A program made the translations under genes and the position numbers. This document shows positions 23,402-36,480 of a stretch of DNA of 64,000 nt, in pieces. The first letter of the stretch is position 1. Each line of letters begins with the position of its first letter. This stretch comes from Cryptomeria japonica (lineage: Eukaryota; Streptophyta; Pinopsida; Cupressales; Cupressaceae): contig NC_081410.1 in assembly GCF_030272615.1 (NCBI RefSeq), positions 221,453,415-221,517,414 of the forward strand. The letters are read 5' to 3'. A model generated the notes under the pieces. The model ran no database searches, was not told where the DNA came from, and worked only from the letters and a program-made list of their open reading frames with translations.

Positions 23402-24427
23402 TAAAATAATAATAAAAAAAAAAAAAGGATTTTGGTTGCTCGCGGACCCCACTGTGTGTGCACACAGTGTGGGCCGTGTGGCTTTCACTGTGCGTACACA
23501 TAGTGTAGGCCGCTTCGGCTCCCACTGTGTGGACACACAGTGTCGGCCGCAGCCGCCACTGTGTGGACACATAGTGGTGTGAGCCGCCAGCGGCTCCCAC
23601 TGTGTGGACACACAGTGGTGTCGCGCCGCCACTGTGCGTTCACACAGTGGCGCCCTCGGCCCGTCACCCTTCACCAAAACCTGTAACAAAAAAAAATGGC
23701 CGCCGCCATGGGGGTTCGGCCCTGTGGAAATTTGGTGGTAATAAAAACAAAGAGATTAAACCCTAGCCCAGGTAGGGCTAGGGTAAATGAAATAAAAATA
23801 TTATGATAGTTTAGAGTTGTTTAATATATATATATAAAAAAATAGATCCCTAATTAGGGTTGGAAAAATATTGACTATTATATTGGTTAGTTATTATTTC
23901 TTTAAAGGATATATATATATATATATATATCGGTTGTAATTTTTTTGGAGTAAGTATTTAATAGAGATTTAAATATATAAATACCTCCGCATGATTCCTA
24001 ATAGGAAGTAAAAGAAAGAGAAATATACAATTTTAAGAATAAACCTTAGTATTATAATTTCAAATGTATTTAATGTGATAAATGCTTAATTTTGCCCTAG
24101 TTAATTTAATTAGAGCATTAAAATTTAAAAAAGGATGTTTAGACTATATAGTCATATTGAAGATTGAATTAATTTTCCTCCTCTATTTCTTTAACGTGAT
24201 TGATTTTAATAAAATTTAATGACTAGGTATCTCGTGGAGATAAAATTAGACCAGTTAGATTTCCGCAAATATAATTAAACAATAATCGATGCTTGGTTCG
24301 TTTCAGAATTAGCTCGAATATAGTTATGGCAAATTCATTAACACTTGTCGTGTGAGCGAACTTGTTAATTAATTAGTATTTAAAAAAAAAAATCGTTCCG
24401 TTTTTGCCCTAAATTTTGGGCATGACA
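20655..24427 (+). repeat. Tekay 3' LTR (3773 bp)
   Basis: Full-length partner of 10611-14344, ending GGGCATGACA before the target duplication TCAAA at 24428-24432. Slightly longer through one extra hairpin unit and small indels. Confidence 0.95.
23450..23649 (+). repeat. Hairpin array, six units, in the 3' LTR
   Basis: Same CACTGTGTG-NN-CACACAGTG units as in the 5' LTR with one additional unit. Two arms carry CACATAGTG, a single transition each. Confidence 0.9.
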
Positions 24428-24432
24428 TCAAA

Positions 24433-25221
24433 CTTATCAAGCGCCCTAGACCCGTATTCAAGCTTGTTCCCAAAATAGCAAAGAAAGATGATACCCTAGG
24501 TGCATTTTCTCAAATTCCTAAGGGAGTAGTATATGCTGAAGACCCTAGGATATACATACATTGTCACATAGAGGAACTAGGAGATGATGAAATCAAGAAC
24601 ATGTATCGGACTGTGATTTGTGATGAAAATGGCAATATCAAACCGGAACACAAGGTAATAGAAACCCTAGGTTTTGTGGATATTCTTAGTATTCCTAATT
24701 TTCTTGAAGATGTGATAAGAATAGTCCTAAGCAGAGTCTATGGTGAATTCTTTTGGTTGGATTCAATTCATAAGATCACCAAAGAAGCCGTTAAGGCAAT
24801 AACAGGGTTACCTTCCATCGACAGCAAACCTGACAGAACTAAAAGTGTCTCAAATGACATAGTGATAGATCTAACCGATGCAACATTTGATAAAAGGTCT
24901 CTAAGGGTAAATGATGTGAAGGATATAAATGTCAGATTTGTCAGTGTGATTTTAGGCTACAAAGCTACACATGCAAATAGGTTAAACCTAGTATCTAGCT
25001 TATGTATCGAAAGTGCATATGACATGGTAAATGATAATGCTAGAATAAATGTGTGTTAATGGCTCAAACATGAATTAATAGACAATCTGAAGAAGATAAA
25101 GGGAGATAAGAAAGGAACCTTTAGATTTGGAAATTTACTTGTATGTTTAATGTTGTACATTATTAAGCAAGTACCCGGTATTGGTAGAAAATATTTTGGC
25201 TTTGATATACCAGTAGGAAAG
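24433..25221 (+). pseudogene. ORF2 of element A, segment 2
   Basis: Continues the frame from 10610 after the TCAAA duplication. The protein is unrecognised. Residues such as AFSQIPKGVVYAEDPRIYIHCH, then LGFVDILSIPNF...YGEFFWLDSIHKITKEAVKAITGLPS, match element B ORF2 closely. The latter block has the spacing of plant Transposase_32-like retroelement domains (weak similarity). A TAA at 25057-25059 replaces the Glu codon of element B. The segment ends at GAAAG (25217-25221), the target duplication of the solo LTR. Confidence 0.75.
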
Positions 25222-28200
25222 TGTAATGCCCCGCCAGGAAACCCCGAAGGGATAAGCCAAAATTACACGAATAGAGTGCAATAATTTATTTTTTTAAAGT
25301 TACAACACATAAGATGCAACATGATATCAAAGATTCAGATTACATAGCGGAAGACATCAACTAACACCTAAAGAGTTTCCCAACGAGATTACTTAAATTT
25401 CACAATTCATTTACTCACACAATTAATCCAATAAGCTAATTATCTTAACAACGAGATAATTCTTAATCAGGATAATTTTCTTTCAAAGGACGGAAATATA
25501 AATCACAACAAAGATTCATCCATTAAGATCCATTCATAATTTCCATTCAAGCTTTTCATTTAAAATTACCAACCATACATCTAACATTCTAATACACTAG
25601 GATTTCATCATAACATAAGAGATCTTTCCAAGCATATTTAAATTCCTTAACAACAACTGAGTATAATTCACTACTCTAAGTTACATTCTTTCATATTCCA
25701 ACTTATTGCATTTTAAAAGACGATTACATACAGGCATCAACGCTAAATCTCATCTAAACTACTTAAGCATTCGATCAACATGGCATTCAAGAAGAACTGA
25801 ATATAAGTATTTATAGTTAATTCCAATTATCCACTTAACCATTCTAACATAAGTTAATCATACATGATAAAGCTGAATAAAGGAAACATAAGAGAATACA
25901 TCACATAACACCATAATGATCTCGGAGTTCACCCCTAAAGGGCTACATCTCCGGGTCTGCTCAACTGCAAGACCCCTCTGATAATTAATAAAGTTAAGAA
26001 TACAAGAGGTTACACCATACAATCCAGCCATCAAGGCGATACATAAACAATATACAAGCGACCGCACCGGTTAATAATACATAAACGATCCTTGAAAAGA
26101 ACAGGATCCAGCTGAACATAATCAAAGCTAAAACAAGAGTCCAAGAGAGCATCCACAAGACTGAGCCATCTCCACCCAAGGTCTAACATGAAACCGACAC
26201 TCACAAGGGCATAGACAAAAGGACGACTCACAAAGGTACTCCTAACAAGACAAACGACAACACACTAGCGAACGCAGGGACAAGTGTCATCACACAACCT
26301 GGTATGGATACCATGGCAAGTCTTCATAGGTCCCGGCCCCATACACTGGGTCACCCTGGCAACCTAATCCGAGCTTCCGGCCCATCCAAGCCTCATGTGG
26401 ACCCACACATCCTCTCGTGAAGACAAGGATAGCAGTTTGCCATTTCAGGCCTTCTCACAGCATGTCGAGTCTATGTTAGCACTCGTCCCATGTGTGAGGC
26501 ACAATTATCTTAATTAGAGATTATATTCTAATCTACTTAGGTTATCACTTATTAGACTCACTTTCGACGGGTTACCCAGCAGCCACTTTGGGCGCGGCCC
26601 CCAATCGAAAGCCACTTTCCCATACGACACTAGATTAAACTCACACGAACTCAAAAACCAAGGAATAGGCATGGTCTGACGAACGGAGTTCAAGAAGAGA
26701 GAAACAATCATCTGGTCAAACACGACTCACACAATCATCATTCGACTCACACACAAGGAGGGTATGATCAACACGACACTACCACAATACAATCGTCAAC
26801 TCGGAACAGAGGACTGAATCAGGTACCCCAAGTCAATCCATACGACAGGGTCCTACTAAACAAAGCAAAACATGCCATTTCATAATTAAAAGCGAATACA
26901 GCAATTAAACTCGCAAGGCAATAAACAGGAAAGGACAATATTCCTCAAATTGATTTAAACATTAAAATCGATCAAGTTTTCTACATGATCTAAAACAGAT
27001 TACAGTTATCTACCTCATCAAGGGATAAGTTATTCTTGGTTTTCTAACTCTTAAGGTTCAAAGCATCGAACAGGCAAATTACGCCATAATGAGTTTTTAA
27101 CCAATTCATATTAATAAATCTCAGACATCCATTAATCAACTAAAATAAGATATTTAACAACATCAATTAGTAACTACATCGTATTTCAACGATTTTTCAA
27201 TAATATAATATTCTCTATTTGTTTTTAAACAAGACTACCTCAATTAGCCAACTTCCCTAATCAGCTAGAAGGAAGATATAAACTTATTAATCCAAGATTG
27301 GACCCAAGTATAGCCAATTAACATTTGATGACGAAATTATCACTATAAGAACTTAATTAGACAAGTGCATAAGCCACAAAATGGAATTTGAATAATGATT
27401 AACTTATAAATTCCATTATAGAATTAATTAATATCCAAATTAACATTTAACAGCTATTGCCTTCTTAATCATAATTAAGAACAAATAAAAAACTTAACAT
27501 TAAAAATTAACTTCCATTAACATGATACTAAAATCATATGCATTTTTTTTTTAAATACCAAAAAAAATACATAAAAAAAACGATTTATAATCTACGTTTA
27601 AACAAAACGCGTTAAAAATGAAACTATGTTCTTTCCTTATGAAAAAAAACGCATTAACAAAAAGATGGAGGCGAGCTGGGCGGGCCGTGCCCTAACCCTA
27701 GCCGCTGTCCAACACCAATCCGTAGGGAAGCCCTTGCGGGCGGCGCCACTGCGGCCACCATAGTGTGTCGCGGGCAAAGACTTACACACCAGCGAGGGGG
27801 GGGGAAACACAGAAGAAACGAGCGGGGGAAGAAGGGGGGACGTGCGGGGGAGGGGGGAGGAGCGGGTGGAGCTCCGCTCCCCGCCTCCAAACCCCAAACC
27901 CGCGGTTAAACAATAAAACAAAAGTTACGCCCAGCTTGGAGTTAAAACAAAAAAAACCCCAAAACCCAGTTTAAAACAACTCGCCCAGCTCGGGTTTTTG
28001 ATAAGAAATTTGATTAAAACACGCACAGTCCGAACTAAGTTGAACGCACAGTTCAATAAATAAAAAAAAAACATATATATTTTCTTTAAACACAGTTCGG
28101 ATAAAAACAACCAACTACCAGGTTTGATAAAGAATTTCGATTCAATACAAATTCGGTTTCACAAACTGAGATTGATTTCACATTTCCATTTCAAACAAAA

Positions 28201-29255
28201 AACCAAAATTGAGAGATAAATCCTACCTGATCTCGCGTTCCTGGCAAGATCTCTTGAGAGTCCAAATCTCCGGCTCCCAAATCCTCCCTTCTCCATCCAA
28301 AATCCTCCAATTTCATCTCCAAAATCTTTCCCAACCAAAATTCCTCCAAAAATGTCCATCCCCCCAAAATTTCCCCAAATCTGGGTTATATGGAAGAGTT
28401 GACCCAAAATCTCTATTTTTGGAATTTAAAATTTTATTTAAAAAATAATACTCAAAAATTAATCCTTTTCTATTTATAACAACAAAATAACTTGCTTTAT
28501 CAATTCAAAAATTCGATTTCTCATCTAATCAAATTTAACCTTTCGAAATTCAGAATCCAACAGAATGCAATTACGTCTATTGCGATTAAATACCAAACTT
28601 TCTTTTTCAACAGCATAATTACGATGCATTAAATATTCCAAATCAGTCATTCAATCGAATTTACTCCCAATTAGAAACGAGAAATCCAATAACAACGAAA
28701 ATCGCATAACGAATACTCAATCCATTTTATCCATTAATCTTCAATGCACAAACACATATTTAATCAAAATAATTACTAAGGACTAATTAACCAATTTAAC
28801 CATGCACACCAAGCACGCAAACCGAGAAGGTCAACCAAACAGACGACTCGCAAACCCAAACAAAAAGGGATTACCGACGACGACTAGCGATGCTCACTTG
28901 AGCATGACTAAGGCCGACTAGGGTCTTACGACCACCTAATCCAACTCTAAGGATTAAAAAGGTACACTCAAACCTGCAATTCCAGGTGAAGACGAACCTC
29001 GCATTCAAGCGGCATTGTACCTGAAATTTCCTGCAACCAAAGGATCATACATGCATACATATATAAAATTTAATGAAAACGTCAGCTCAATACTAATACC
29101 ACGAAATAGGTACACAAAACAACTTGCATACAACTAGTGAGAAAACCACATCAATAGCTATGCGTTAATCAAACATCTGACTATAATCATAATATCACGA
29201 TAAACTAATCAAGATTAAACCAAGGTTAGAGATCGATTACGGTAGGGGTACTATA
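25222..29255 (-). mobile_element. Solo LTR, about 4.0 kb, in element A ORF2
   Basis: Flanked by GAAAG at 25217-25221 and 29256-29260. On the minus strand it would start TATAGTACCCC (probably once TGTAGTACCCC) and end GGGGCATTACA; termini of this kind and the length fit a gypsy LTR. No internal domain, primer site or second LTR is present, so it is a recombination-derived solo LTR. ORF2 of element A reads through once it and one GAAAG are removed. Orientation is inferred from the termini. A GC-rich patch lies at about 27660-27900; short ORFs there have no recognisable motif. Confidence 0.8.
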
Positions 29256-29260
29256 GAAAG

Positions 29261-31873
29261 CAACTATTGGACATCTTAAACAACATGGGAGAAAATAGAG
29301 AGAAAAATATAAACGAACATTTTCAAGCACTAAATGCTCGAATGAAGACAAGAATAAGACTATCATAGGCAATTCTAGATAAATATCAGAAGGAAATATG
29401 CTTTGTAATTAAAAAGGATGAAATCTGGATTGAGGCAGTTGTCCCTAGGACTATCTGGGTAACTGAAATGGGGTATGAAACAGATGATAACATTATTGAA
29501 ACTTATGCTAAAGCCGTCCTTGAAGCACCAAAGGAACCCTCTGAGAAAGTCTTTGGCAGTGCTGAAACAATAGAAAGTGGAATTCAGTCAAGGAAAAGGG
29601 TTAAGAAAGTTGAACAAACTGTGAAGAAGGGAACTAGACAAGCAAAAGCACTTAAGGAAGATGTATTGAAGCAAACTGGTATCAAAGAAAGTGAGTTGGA
29701 AGGACTCTAACCGGAAACTCATCTTTCATCAGTTGCAACTTCCTCTGAGAGTGATATACTGGCGGTATTCAAAAGGGTAGAAAGGAAAAGAAAACCCTCA
29801 CCGGTACCCTCACCCACACCCAGGAGAACCAGACAAACGCAACAGGCAGTGAGGCCTCCAACAAGGAAGTTAACACCTAAGAAGAAGAAGGTAAAACAAG
29901 ATATTGCTCCACTGGATAAACTCTTAAGTGAAATAACAGAGGATGGAAAGTTGAAAAACATTAGCAAACTGTACAACACACTTTCCGCTGATGACAAAGA
30001 AAGCATTGAAAATAGTGTAATTTTACACTTGGATATTTACAAGAAAATTTTGATGGAAATTGTTGATGAAATACCCAATGATTTGTATAGAAGACTTGAA
30101 GCTAGAAGGGTAGCTATTGTTGAGCTGGACAAGAAGATAAAAATTAAAAAATTACTTGCAGTACATCCAATAAACTCACCTGATGAGATAAACAAATTAA
30201 CTAGTGAGGCAAACTGGATAGTATTTTCAACTGCTCACCGGTATGTAGCACTAATGGCAGGGAGAGTGAATGAGATAACAAAAGAAACTGCAGACCAATG
30301 GGACATATTCTTTGTTGAAAAAGAGAAACAAGAAGAGCTACTAAGACCTAAGACCATCAGAGTATACCAAAAGGACAAGGATAAGGGGAAAAGTAAGGTA
30401 GGTGGACCTCCAAGCCTAAAGATAACTGATAACTTACCCCCACCTCCTTTGGATATTCCACCAGTAGAAACTATAGACAATCAACCGACTACAGAGAGTA
30501 TGGAGATTCCTCAAGAGGATACAAATCCTGAGTCCGAAATTTTGTACACTATGAATATAGATACACAAGAGGTAAATGTTGTGGTTGATAGAGAAACCAC
30601 TAAGGATAAAAAGAAAGATGTGACTACTAAGTCACTGACTGTAGATGTTGAGGTTGAGGTTAATGACATTGTAAACATAAGCACATAAAAACCTACTCAG
30701 ATAGAGCAACTAGCAAAAGACACCATTGGTAAAATATTAGAAGAACCAGTAGATAAAACTGAAAAACAATGAGGAGAACCGGCAATGGACAGTGCAGAGG
30801 TACAAACAGAGAAACCGGAAGTGCATACAAAGACTACACCTGAGAAACCAGTTGTTGAGAGCTCAGAGAACCTTCTGAGACACAGATGGAGAAACCAGAA
30901 CAACAACAGGATGAGACACAGGTTCAGACCGAGACAGTACCACCGACAAAAACTGAAAAGCTTAAACCTTTGCTAATAGAAATGCAAACACAAACTGACC
31001 TACCAGAGGTCGAAACAAGCAAGGTTACTACTACAACCGGCAACATGGAGATTGTAAAACTAGTTGGCCTACAAATGTAATAGAGGTCTTACTAGACTCA
31101 ATAAAGAAAATCACAGAGTGTAATGCACAAGCCTATAAGGCTATCGATGACACAATTCCTATTCTTAAATTGGTACCACCCAAGTGCATTGTGGATAATA
31201 AAGATTCTTTAATTCAATTAGACACATTGTCTAAATTCATCACCGACAACATTTGACAGTTGATCAAATCAATGAAGACACATTCAAAGAGAGGATGAAT
31301 AAGGAGAAAGAGAAATGTTTTGAGGAAATAGTAAAGAAGAATAAGGAATAAACAGAAACCTTATTACTGGCACTAGGAGAAACAATTTTGGATTTCAAGA
31401 AATTGTACAGGGATACATGCAAAACTGACATCTTGACATAGGACATAGATTCGGAGATCAGCAAAACACGAATTGAGATTAACAATATTGTTGACAATCT
31501 AATAGGCACATCGGATTCATTTTTGGAAATAGAAAAGAAAATTGCAGATCTTGAAGAGAAAATTGAGAAGTTAGAAAAGGATAAAGAGAAAATAAAGGAT
31601 AAGGCAAAGAGCTTAAAATGTAAACTTGGTCCCAAACTAGATTACCTCATTTCTTTGAGAAAAGAAATATCTGAGGCTTTGGTTCCTATACTCAAAACAC
31701 CGGAAGAGAAAATGCACATACTCACCGGTACAGTTCAGAGAACACAAGAGGCATTACAGGATAGCAAAAGATTCAACAACAGTTTAATTTTGGTTTTGGC
31801 AGATATTTTCCAGATTGTAACCCACCGGTTAAAAAAATCTAGGCAGGAATCACACTCCATTGATAGTGAATGA
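29261..31873 (+). pseudogene. ORF2 of element A, segment 3
   Basis: The frame continues from 25221 and aligns with element B: DKYQKEICFVIKKDEIW (about 29378), MGYETDD (29468), then a basic proline-rich region, LYRRLEARRVAIVELDKKIK, and TNPESEILYTMN. The open piece 29849-30688 (279 codons) is the longest. The C-terminal third is charged and coiled-coil-like (31523-31870) but broken by frameshifts and stops. A TAG at about 29368 fits CAG to TAG. Function unknown; conserved between A, B and partly F. Confidence 0.7.
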
Positions 31874-32073
31874 CAACCTTTGTCATTAATGTCAAAGGGG
31901 GAGTAGTGAGATGAGAAAAATCGTCAGAATGGGACATCATTAGCTCAGGGGGAGCATACATTTTTGGGCACATAATTTTGGTAAGACAATTTTGGTAGAT
32001 TCTTTTCTGGACATCATTTTGGACACTTTTTATTTTTCTCATAAGTGTTGCCATCAATGCCAAAGGGGGAGAT
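31874..32073 (+). other. Element A 3' untranslated region and polypurine tract
   Basis: CAATGCCAAAGGGGGAGAT (about 32055-32073) directly precedes the 3' LTR. A similar AAAGGGGGAG occurs at about 31894. The tract is shared with B, C, E and F. Confidence 0.8.
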
Positions 32074-32862
32074 TGTTGGCAAATTCACACTCCAATGAGA
32101 AATTGTAGGTGATTGAAGGTATTGTCATTGATGGCAACCTTACAATCATGTGATATTGGCAGGCAAGCACAGGCACCGGCACCGGCAGACTCTACACTGG
32201 CATACAGATCACCGGCACAAAAAAAAAAAGATTACCGACACCATGGCCGACAGGAATTTTGTATAAATGTTTTTTGTAATTAATTGTAAAATCTTTTGTA
32301 AGCCCACATGGCGGATTGTAATCTGACTCATATATGTATGAGATCATTATAGATTATTTAAAGAGAGAAGTATGAGAAAGAATATAGAAGACCTAATGTG
32401 TGAATTATTAGGATAAGGGTTTATGTATATTGCAGAGCTTAAACCAGTACTGAATCTGGCATAGAAGATGATGATCTGAAGCAGTACAAGATATTAAAAT
32501 TTGTATAATCCAATTTTGTAAGTCAGTGTGACTTCTTTTGTAATTGAGCAGTGAGCTCTAGGCACTTGGCCTTCCTACATGTCCAAGCCCCTGTTGTAGA
32601 TAGTAATATTCCCTTATTGGCCAGTAAGCGAATATTATGGATCACAAATCCCACCGAGGTTTTTACCACACCGGGTTTCCTCGTTAAAATATTTTGTTAT
32701 GGTGTGTCTCTTATGTTGTGGTTGCTATTCTTATTTACTGCATTATTTTTGGTTTACCGATATACAGTTTTAATATGCTTTTCATGTTATAAGTTAAGAA
32801 AGTTATCCAACCGGTTAGATACTGATTCACCCCCCCTCTCAGTATCTTTGGGAGTCCTAACA
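32074..32862 (+). repeat. Element A 3' LTR (789 bp)
   Basis: TGTTGGCAAATTC ... TCCTAACA. Several ACCGGC motifs in the 5' third and the ACTGATTCACCCCCC module near the 3' end (about 32820). Right-flanking 5 bp are GTACC; the left counterpart is lost. Confidence 0.88.
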
Positions 32863-34319
32863 GTACCTACCCAAACCAGAAAAAGAAAGAAGCAGACAAA
32901 AGCTCAACTGAGAAACCGGTGAATGCTCAATCCGCAAGAACACAAACTCCACCGGTAAATGCAACCATACATACAAATGTAAATGATGCTATCAATGATA
33001 GCCAGAAGGGTATGGCTGAGGAAAAGAAGGCAGAGGAGGCACCAGCTACTGAACATAGTGTGGAAATGCAACCACCACTGGTAAAGGTACATCATGTTGA
33101 AAGTCAACTACCATCGGTCACTACAACAACACAAAGGAACAAACAGAGACAGGGAAAGAAAAACCTGAGAAGAAGTCAGACGAGAAAACAGATGAAGAGA
33201 AGAAAACAAAGGAGAAGAAGAAAACCTTGATCAATGATGATGATGATGAGGACTCCATGAGTATTAAAGGTCCAATAGACATGGACAATCTAATTTCCTC
33301 TAAATTAATGGAGATTGCTACTGCTATGCAATCCCAAGCACAAAAGAAGCGGTTGAAAGAGCAGAAACGAGAAGGAGAGACCATTCAAACTACTGTTGAA
33401 ATTTAATCAAGTTTTCTATTGGAGATTGATACAAATAATCTATCCACCCCTATTTCAAAGCTTGGACAATTAGTTGTTGATGTCGGTGAACAACTAAAAT
33501 CACTTGAAGAGGTAGCTCATGCTTTAGCAGAAAGAGATTACAAGAAGAAAAGGGGAGAACAGTTAATGGTTGAGATAGAAAAGGCAAAGTGGCTCTAATG
33601 GTGAACAAAGATCTTTTGAAAATCAGAATAGAAATCGAAGGTTAAATTTTGGCCACTATATCTAAGATACAGAGAAGGAACTAGAAAGGATAAGTGATGC
33701 TTACATACTGGTACAGGAATTTGCAATAACTTTTGGTAAATCAGTTGATGCCTTACAACACATATTAGAAATTTATGATTTTGAACAGGTGAAGTGGATA
33801 AGATCCTTGAAGGAGCTGAAGAATCAGTTAATTCTAAAGGTTGAAATCTTACAGAGAGAATACAAGGAGTCTGAAGCAATTTTGGCTACCCCGAAGATGA
33901 GTATTGTTGATGCTATGGAAGAATTTGTTGCACAGATTTTGACACATGTTGAAATCACTGAGACATTGTTAGAAACATGAACTTAAGCATTTAAAGTTTC
34001 ATTTCAGTGATATTTTCTTGAGAATTGCATTGTAAAGACTTAAAAACTTTTATTTTTGTCTATATATGCAGTTTTTGATGATAATTTTGATGTAATGTAT
34101 GTATTTTACTTTTCTATTTGGCATTGTTGTCAAAGGGAGAGTAGGATTAGTTTAAGAGTCAAAATTTTGTATGTACTGTTAAGGGGGGGTAATGATTTCA
34201 TTTTTATAATGGCATGCAATTTCTAAGGGGGAGTGTATGTCATGAAGTCAATTTTTGTGTTGCACACTTAGTTGACAAATTTTTTCCTAAGTGTTGTCAT
34301 CAATGCCAAAGGGAGAGAT
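32863..34319 (+). pseudogene. Element F: 3' part of a related element body
   Basis: Lysine/glutamate-rich coding remnants resemble the C-terminal part of ORF2: QKRLKEQKREGETIQ, then LGQLVVDVGEQLKSLEEVAHALAERDYKKKRGEQL (about 33450-33590) and EVDKILEGAEESVNSK (about 33790). Frames are broken many times. It ends with a spacer and CCAAAGGGAGAGAT, a polypurine tract before an LTR. Element A was probably inserted into it. Confidence 0.55.
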
Positions 34320-35477
34320 TGTTGGAATTGCATGAAGATTGTGTTGAAGAAGTATAGTGTTGTCATTGATGTCAATTGCAATCGATAATGAAGCAGTAAA
34401 GCAACTGGTAATGAAGTAGTGAAGATCAACTGGTAACCCTAACTAGTTGAGAAGCATAACTCTAACCGATGAAGCTTGGAAATTGATTATGATGACTTAT
34501 GACCAAGTGATGATCAGTGATGAATATTCCACGTAATCATGTTGCACGTGATGAGTTTTGAAAAGGTTTTGGCACGTAAAGATAACCATTTATCTTGGGA
34601 ATGATCAAATGCATAGTATGAAGTGAAAAATGTGTGATGAGTTACAAGATTCAAAGTGCAATGATCCAGAAGCAGTTGTAGATGCCTAGAATAATGTAAA
34701 GTTGATTGCATGTAATCTAACGGTCAAGATTAAATCGATATATTTGTAATCTCTCTAAGATTGTAGGGTTTGTGTTGTGTTACCGACCTAATGTATTTGT
34801 TTTTAAGGTCGATAGATTGATTGAAAGAGTGTTGGCTATTTGATAGAGTGTGGAAGTGATTATTATGGAACCAAGAGGTGTATATGTAGAATGATGTGAA
34901 GGAAGATAGGAGCAGTAAAGGATATGATTCAGCAAGGAAGTGTTATTTCTAGATCAGGCAAAAACCTATTGTTCTCTAACCATTACGGGAGTAAAATCCC
35001 TTAACTGGGTAAACTCTAATAGGCTTGTTGTTAAAATCCTCTAACTAGATGATCCATTAGCTTGGATTTGAAATCCTCCACTGAGGTTACCTTTAACATG
35101 GTATTTATAGTCAATCCCTTAACCAGGTGGTCATTAATCGAATATGTTCCTAAAAGAACATTATTGTATAAGCTTCTAATCAGGTTTGGCTCCTAACAGG
35201 GCGAACTTCAGAAGAGTTCAAAATACTTGTGGGTATTCATCCCCACCATGGTTTTTCCCATTTGGGTTTTCCATGTATAAACTCTTGTGTCATGTGGTTT
35301 ATGCTTTATGAGGTGATTGCATACTTGGTGTTATTTTTTACATGTCTATTGAGTTTTTAGTTGGTGAAATTGATATTCAAATTTGTATTATTTTTACTAG
35401 CACTGATTCACCCCCCTCCCTCTCAGTGCCTTATAAGTTTATCATCTAAATATTATGAATTTTATATGAATTATATT
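34320..35477 (+). repeat. Element F LTR
   Basis: Starts TGTTGGAATTGCATG after a polypurine tract. It carries the TTCATCCCCACCATGG and GATTCACCCCCCT modules also seen in element E LTRs. The right end is uncertain: TTGGTATCAAGATCC, a degenerate primer site, follows at about 35478, so the end is placed just before it. Confidence 0.6.
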
Positions 35478-35608
35478 TTTGGTATCAAGATCCAATTATC
35501 ATGCATCCCTTAAAAATTGGGCCTAAAGTGTTTGGGACAATTTTGATCATAGCGACCTTATCTTATGCTTTTTGGCTAAAATTTTGGGAGGATAACATGT
35601 CGTCTTAT
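35478..35608. other. Short spacer with primer-site-like sequence
   Basis: Begins TTGGTATCAAGATCC, then sequence without recognisable features up to the LTR of element B. Confidence 0.4.
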
Positions 35609-36480
35609 TGTTAGATACTTGATCAGTCCCAAAGACACTGAGAGGGGGGGTGAATCAGTTTCTAACTAGTTTACAAAAGATTTAAACTTGTTTGCAACTT
35701 TATAACCCAAATTAATATACAGGTGAGCAAATAATAATGCAGTAAAGAGAAACAAAAGAGTAAGCATCAATGCACACCATAACACAGATATTTAACGAGG
35801 AAACCTGGTAGGGGAAAAACCTAGGTGGGATTTGTGACCCACAATATTTACTCACTGGCCAATATGAATAAATATTACTTATACAATAGGAGCATGTACA
35901 TGTAGGAAGGCCAACAACCTAGAGCTCACTGCTCAACACAAAAAGGAGTCCCACTGACTACACAATTGGATGATTAAATCCAATGATAATGTACTGCTCA
36001 AAATAGCATCTGCAATGTTGGATTTAGTACTGGTTTAAGCTCTGTTAGATACCTCTACCATAAACCTTGCTTCGCTCTACTCTACTCTTATTTGCTCATA
36101 ACATAATTACATCAAAATGCATATACAGTTATTCGCTCTCATATACCACTTACATTCATTTCCTAATTACATATCTTCTATTACTACTTACCTTCCAAAA
36201 TGACCTACAAAATATCATACATATATGAGTCTTTACAATACATCATGTCGGCTATACAAATATGATATTACAATACAAAATAATATAATTTCCATGTCAG
36301 CTAGGAGTGTTGGTAAGATCTTTTGTCGGTGTAGATTGGATGCTAGTGAGAATAGACTTGTAGTGCCTGTCGGTGTCGGTAGATGATGTATATTGCCGGT
36401 TTAACCTGTAAACCATGTTACCAGTTAGTTTCCATCAATGACAACGTCAACTATTCTCATCTGAGTGTATAATGTCAACA
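35609..36480 (-). repeat. Element B 3' LTR (872 bp)
   Basis: On the minus strand it begins TGTTGACATTATACAC and ends GTATCTAACA. It shares GAGCTTAAACCAGTACTAAATC, the GTGAGCTCTAGG...GGCCTTCCTACATGT region and the ACTGATTCACCCCCCCTCTCAGTG-like module with element A LTRs. Confidence 0.88.

Larger units (their letters stand above)
10611..24427 (+). mobile_element. Tekay/Del-like Ty3-gypsy chromovirus inserted in element A
   Basis: Complete except for point decay. LTRs start TGTGAGG and end ATGACA, with the 5-bp target duplication TCAAA at 10606-10610 and 24428-24432. Order: 5' LTR, tRNA-Met primer site, gag, CCHC, protease, RT, RNase H, integrase, chromodomain-like tail, polypurine tract, 3' LTR. 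The C-terminal tail and ~3.7-kb LTRs point to the Tekay/Del clade. A 1359-bp tandem duplication covers the end of pol and the start of the 3' LTR. Stops are mostly CAG to TAG. Confidence 0.95.
8560..32862 (+). mobile_element. Element A: LTR retroelement with unusual ORFs, host of two insertions
   Basis: Order: truncated 5' LTR (8560-9078), primer site, coiled-coil/zinc-knuckle ORF, spacer, large unrecognised ORF2, polypurine tract, 3' LTR (32074-32862). No reverse transcriptase, RNase H or integrase of its own is visible, so it is probably nonautonomous. A Tekay element (10611-24427) and a solo LTR (25222-29255) interrupt ORF2; removing each plus one copy of its 5-bp duplication restores a continuous frame. 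Element B (minus, 35609-40890) is a relative with the same gene order. A target duplication for A cannot be shown because its left end is lost. Confidence 0.8.

Noticed and set aside
27637-27974. GC-rich overlapping frames in the solo LTR
   Set aside because: Low-complexity composition on both strands, no family motif, lies within an LTR.
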